The notes beneath the pieces are model-generated. The model made no database searches and had not been told where the DNA came from. It was given only the letters and a program-made list of their open reading frames with translations. A DNA stretch of 64,000 nucleotides from Streptomyces sp. CC0208 (lineage in GTDB: Bacteria; Actinomycetota; Actinomycetes; Streptomycetales; Streptomycetaceae), in the NCBI RefSeq assembly GCF_003443735.1, contig NZ_CP031969.1, positions 4,030,001 through 4,094,000 on the forward strand. The letters are read 5' to 3'. Below are positions 61,505-64,000 of this stretch, in pieces (the stretch's first letter is position 1; every line of letters begins with the position of its first letter). Both the position numbers and the translations under genes were made by a program.

Positions 61505-62941
61505 TCACGGGCGGGCGATGTTCTCGAACAGGTCGAGGACCTCCTGGTAGTGGGCGCTGGGCTCGTAGGGAAGGTTGCCGACACTTCCCGAGGTGGGCCG
61601 GTCCGTGACGGCGGGCCACAGGCGGGTCTGCTCGCCGGTGACGAAGTCGAGCACGATGTCGCGGATACGCGTGTCACGGTCGGCCTGTTCGGGGCTGCGT
61701 CCCGGCCGTTCCTGGCCGACCAGGGCGTACATCTCGGTGCCGTGCACGGCGGGCGCGCCCTCGGCGGGCCCGATCGCGAGGAGATGGGCGTTGCCGCCCG
61801 CGGCGGCGTGGGCCAGCGCGCCACGGGCCGCGGGGAGCGTGAAGATGTAGTCCGTCAGGGACGCGGCGCGGACCTCGGCAGCGGTGCGGCCGCCCTGGTC
61901 GTAGATGTCGACGATCTTCCTGGCGCGGGAGTGGGGAATGCGCCACCCCGCGAACTCGTCGGTGACGCGCTCGACGGTGTGCGGGTCGAACCGGTCGAGG
62001 TCGTTCGCCACCCACCAGCCCATCTCGTCACTGGCCGTGCTCAAAAGGACGTCGATGTCCCGGTGCGAGCCCGAGGCCAGGACGTCCAGGGGGTGGGCGT
62101 GCACCACCGAGCCGGGCTGTCCGGCGTCCAGGACGACACCGAGACTCTTGTTGTCCATCCCGCCACGGACTCCGAGATCCGTCGGACAGACCTTGCGCAG
62201 GGCGGCCACCAGGGAGGCCGCGTCGAGATCGATCAGCTTGTCAGGGTTGCCCGCGACACCGAGTTCGGTGACGAACCGATGCGCGAGCTCCTCGGCCCAC
62301 CACGCCGGGACGAGACGCGAGGGCGCGCCGGAGAACCCGGCCAGCCGCCGGTACAGGCCGTCCGCGGAGGACGCCCCGAGCAGCCCGAGAGCGGAGTAGG
62401 CGCCCGCACTGTGGCCGAAGACCGTGACCTCATCCGGGTCGCCACCGAAGGAGGCGATGTTCTGCCTGACCCAGGTGAGCGCAGCGATGACGTCCTGCAG
62501 ACCCAGGTTGCCGGCCTCGGCGAGCCGCCCGCCGTACTGCGACAGCGACAGCGCGCCCAGTGCGCCGAGCCGGTAGTTGACCGACACGCTCACCACGCGC
62601 CCCGACGCGGCGAGACCGGCGCCGTTCGAGGTGATCTGCGTGTTCGCGCCGTACTCGAATCCGCCACCATGGATGTACACGGCCACCGGAAGCGCCTTCC
62701 CGGCCGGCTGCTCCGGAGCCCACACGTTCAGATTCAGGCAGTCCTCGCCCATCCCGCTGTCCGCTTCGAGCCAGTCGCCGGCATCCGGCTGGACAGAGAC
62801 GACGCCCTTGCGGTCGTAGGGGCGGTCCGGATCGAAGTCCGCGACCACGGGGCGGCGGTACCGCTCGGCGGTGGCGTACGGGATTCCCCACCAAGACCGC
62901 ACCCCTGGTGCAGTCGGAGCCTTGGGCGCGGTCGCGGTCAT
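61505..62941 (-). CDS. Type B carboxylesterase
   Basis: 478 residues. EDCLNLNVWAPE and oxyanion-hole HGGGFEYG precede the catalytic Ser in FGHSAGAYS (~188). Further conserved GNLGLQDVIAALTWVRQNI. Hydrolyses carboxyl esters; substrate unknown. ATG at 62941 has GGAAGGA upstream. A near-perfect palindrome lies 116-147 bp upstream. First gene of an apparent leftward pair with the oxidoreductase. Confidence 0.92.
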   Translation of the reverse strand: MTATAPKAPTAPGVRSWWGIPYATAERYRRPVVADFDPDRPYDRKGVVSVQPDAGDWLEADSGMGEDCLNLNVWAPEQPAGKALPVAVYIHGGGFEYGANTQITSNGAGLAASGRVVSVSVNYRLGALGALSLSQYGGRLAEAGNLGLQDVIAALTWVRQNIASFGGDPDEVTVFGHSAGAYSALGLLGASSADGLYRRLAGFSGAPSRLVPAWWAEELAHRFVTELGVAGNPDKLIDLDAASLVAALRKVCPTDLGVRGGMDNKSLGVVLDAGQPGSVVHAHPLDVLASGSHRDIDVLLSTASDEMGWWVANDLDRFDPHTVERVTDEFAGWRIPHSRARKIVDIYDQGGRTAAEVRAASLTDYIFTLPAARGALAHAAAGGNAHLLAIGPAEGAPAVHGTEMYALVGQERPGRSPEQADRDTRIRDIVLDFVTGEQTRLWPAVTDRPTSGSVGNLPYEPSAHYQEVLDLFENIARP

Positions 62942-63056
62942 GGCGTGAGATTCCTTCCGGTCGGTCGGGGTGGTTCGCGCGGCGTGTCGGCGGCTTGATC
63001 GCTCGCGATGACGCACTCCAAGCATTCCCTGGGCTCCGGCAAAGTGCCGTGCAGAC

Positions 63057-63088
63057 AGGTGTCACCTGATGGTCACCAGGTGACACCT
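63057..63088. promoter_or_regulatory. Palindromic operator upstream of the carboxylesterase gene
   Basis: AGGTGTCACCTG (63057-63068) and CAGGTGACACCT (63077-63088) are perfect inverted arms around 8 bp that contain GGTCACC. Candidate repressor site for the esterase-oxidoreductase unit. The remaining 62942-63382 holds no supported gene. Confidence 0.7.
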
Positions 63089-63382
63089 CTCCCCACCTCC
63101 TTCTCGTTACGGCGGCGCGGGGCGTCGCCGTGTCGGGTGTGCTGGGGCGCGGAGTGCCCGCACAGCCGGCGACGGAGTGGAGATGCGAACAGGTGTGCGT
63201 GTGTGGACGTTCCGGCTGCGGGTGTCGTCGAGTGCCGAGCGTGCAAGACAAGAAATCCGCCCGTGCGATGCCGGCCCGGGCTGGTCTCAACCCGGCTGGT
63301 GCTGATGGCGCGAGACCCGGCGGGACGCCGTTCCGCCAGGCAGCCTGAGCCGGGAATCCCCCTGGTCCACGAGGGGGAGGAT

Positions 63383-63799
63383 TCAGACCCGTCCTCCGAA
63401 CAACGCCGCCATCCCGTGGTCCAGTTCTGCCCCCACCGTCTCCTCGCCCGCGGCGACGACCGTGTACGTGCGGGCCAGGAAGCGGGTCAGGTCCGCGGTG
63501 GTGAACCTGAGGACGGCGACGCCCTGCGCGGCATGGAATTCCACATAGGTGTGGGCCGGACCGGCGGGGCGGACTCGGACGTTGCCGAGGCCGGCCGACG
63601 CGCGCAGCCCCCCGCCCAGCAGGACGCGGGCGAACGTCCACGTCGTGACCTCGCCGTCGACCGTGACATGGGGCGGGAAGTCGATGTGCACGGCCAGCGG
63701 ATCGGCGGAGGTGTAGCGCAGGGTCGCGGGGATCGCGATCTCCTGGTCGGTGGCCGTGATCAGGCGGGCGCCTGTCGGCTGCTGGAGGGTGACGTGCAT
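63383..63799 (-). CDS. SsgA family sporulation/cell division regulator
   Basis: 138 residues from ATG 63799 (GGAG upstream). ATLRYTSADPLAVHIDFPPHV and VTTWTFARVLLGGGL, then VEFHAAQGVAVLRFTTADLTRFLARTYTVV, match SsgA-like proteins (SALPs), which are specific to morphologically complex actinomycetes and recruit or guide cell-division and cell-wall machinery during sporulation. Which SALP paralogue this is cannot be told. Confidence 0.92.
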   Translation of the reverse strand: MHVTLQQPTGARLITATDQEIAIPATLRYTSADPLAVHIDFPPHVTVDGEVTTWTFARVLLGGGLRASAGLGNVRVRPAGPAHTYVEFHAAQGVAVLRFTTADLTRFLARTYTVVAAGEETVGAELDHGMAALFGGRV

Positions 63800-63925
63800 G
63801 CGGGGCTCCAAGTCGGCGAGGGGCACGGGCAGCCGGGTGTGGCCGTTGTGCAGTCAGACCACCCCAGGTGCCCGCGCATTACGCCGTTGCAGAAGTCTTC
63901 TTGTATGACCCGCGTCACACCGTGA

Positions 63926-64000
63926 CTACTGCGGGGACCGCAGCCCCAGCGGACCGGCGATCTCCTCCACCATCACCCTGCCCGCCTCGATCTCCAGCGT
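63926..64000 (-). CDS. C-terminal end of an unidentified gene (start beyond window)
   Basis: Only 24 residues and a stop are visible: TLEIEAGRVMVEEIAGPLGLRSPQ split here for length. The open frame continues past the right window edge. No family can be assigned. Confidence 0.5.
   Translation of the reverse strand, partial: TLEIEAGRVMVEEIAGPLGLRSPQ

Overview
The window is chromosomal DNA from a Streptomyces-type actinomycete. The evidence is very high GC with GC-biased third codon positions, a wblA gene, an SsgA-like sporulation protein, ATGA/GTGA-overlapped operons, frequent GTG/TTG starts, rare TTA (bldA-dependent) codons, and an integrative element inserted in a tRNA gene. The left flank (paired ArsA-like ATPases, wblA, class A PBP, YqeY, metallophosphoesterase) and right flank (ECF sigma gene, asd, ask) match gene orders I know from Streptomyces chromosomes.

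Region 1 (1-10,337) is core chromosome: a 3'-truncated NUDIX gene, DUF4177 and RidA genes, two ArsA-family ATPases convergent with wblA, a bifunctional penicillin-binding protein, a YqeY-like gene, a metallophosphoesterase and a Pr6Pr membrane protein, leading to a tRNA-Pro(CGG) gene.

Region 2 (10,370-30,940) is a complete-looking ~20.6 kb actinomycete integrative and conjugative element (AICE) inserted in the 3' end of the tRNA-Pro gene, with a perfect 45-bp duplication as attL and attR. Its backbone is an integrase (carrying an inserted LacI-type HTH), an excisionase, an array of twelve TGACGCA heptamers (candidate origin), a replication module split into a helicase-like ATPase and a Prim-Pol, a NUDIX protein (candidate Pif-like immunity factor), a TraB/FtsK-like DNA pump with a candidate clt repeat cluster next to it, a run of small spread/transfer membrane genes that includes an orphan Pycsar-effector-like (PycTM) protein, and a GntR (KorSA-like) repressor with its own operator, coupled to a zeta-toxin-like kinase gene. 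The cargo is defence-like: a coiled-coil membrane protein, a three-gene toxin-antitoxin-SecB-like chaperone (TAC) operon, a ScoMcrA-like phosphorothioate/modified-DNA-dependent type IV endonuclease, and a low-GC cytoplasmic thermolysin-like metalloprotease with a small downstream protein. The native tRNA terminator survives beyond attR, and the element supplies a replacement terminator at attL.

Region 3 (30,941-53,400) is chromosome again: LysR regulator divergent from an EamA exporter, a P-type (MgtA-like) ATPase with an ArsR repressor, a 1320-aa HTH-STAND-WD40 protein with 14 repeats, a glycosyltransferase with a TTA codon, an amidohydrolase, a metal-linked permease pair (YraQ-like plus TIGR03943), an RCK-domain channel-like protein, an S9 peptidase, a SURF1 protein, and an ECF sigma factor with a membrane-anchored partner.

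Region 4 (53,400-64,000) holds ask-asd (aspartate-family amino acid biosynthesis), an OmpR-type two-component system convergent with a secreted NTF2-fold protein, a YjbR-like protein, an AraC regulator, a quinone oxidoreductase, a carboxylesterase downstream of a strong palindrome, and an SsgA-like protein. The most interesting material is the AICE: the TAC operon, the type IV endonuclease, the metalloprotease pair, the integrase-HTH chimera and the repeat clusters. All functional calls are made by eye from sequence motifs; no database search was run.
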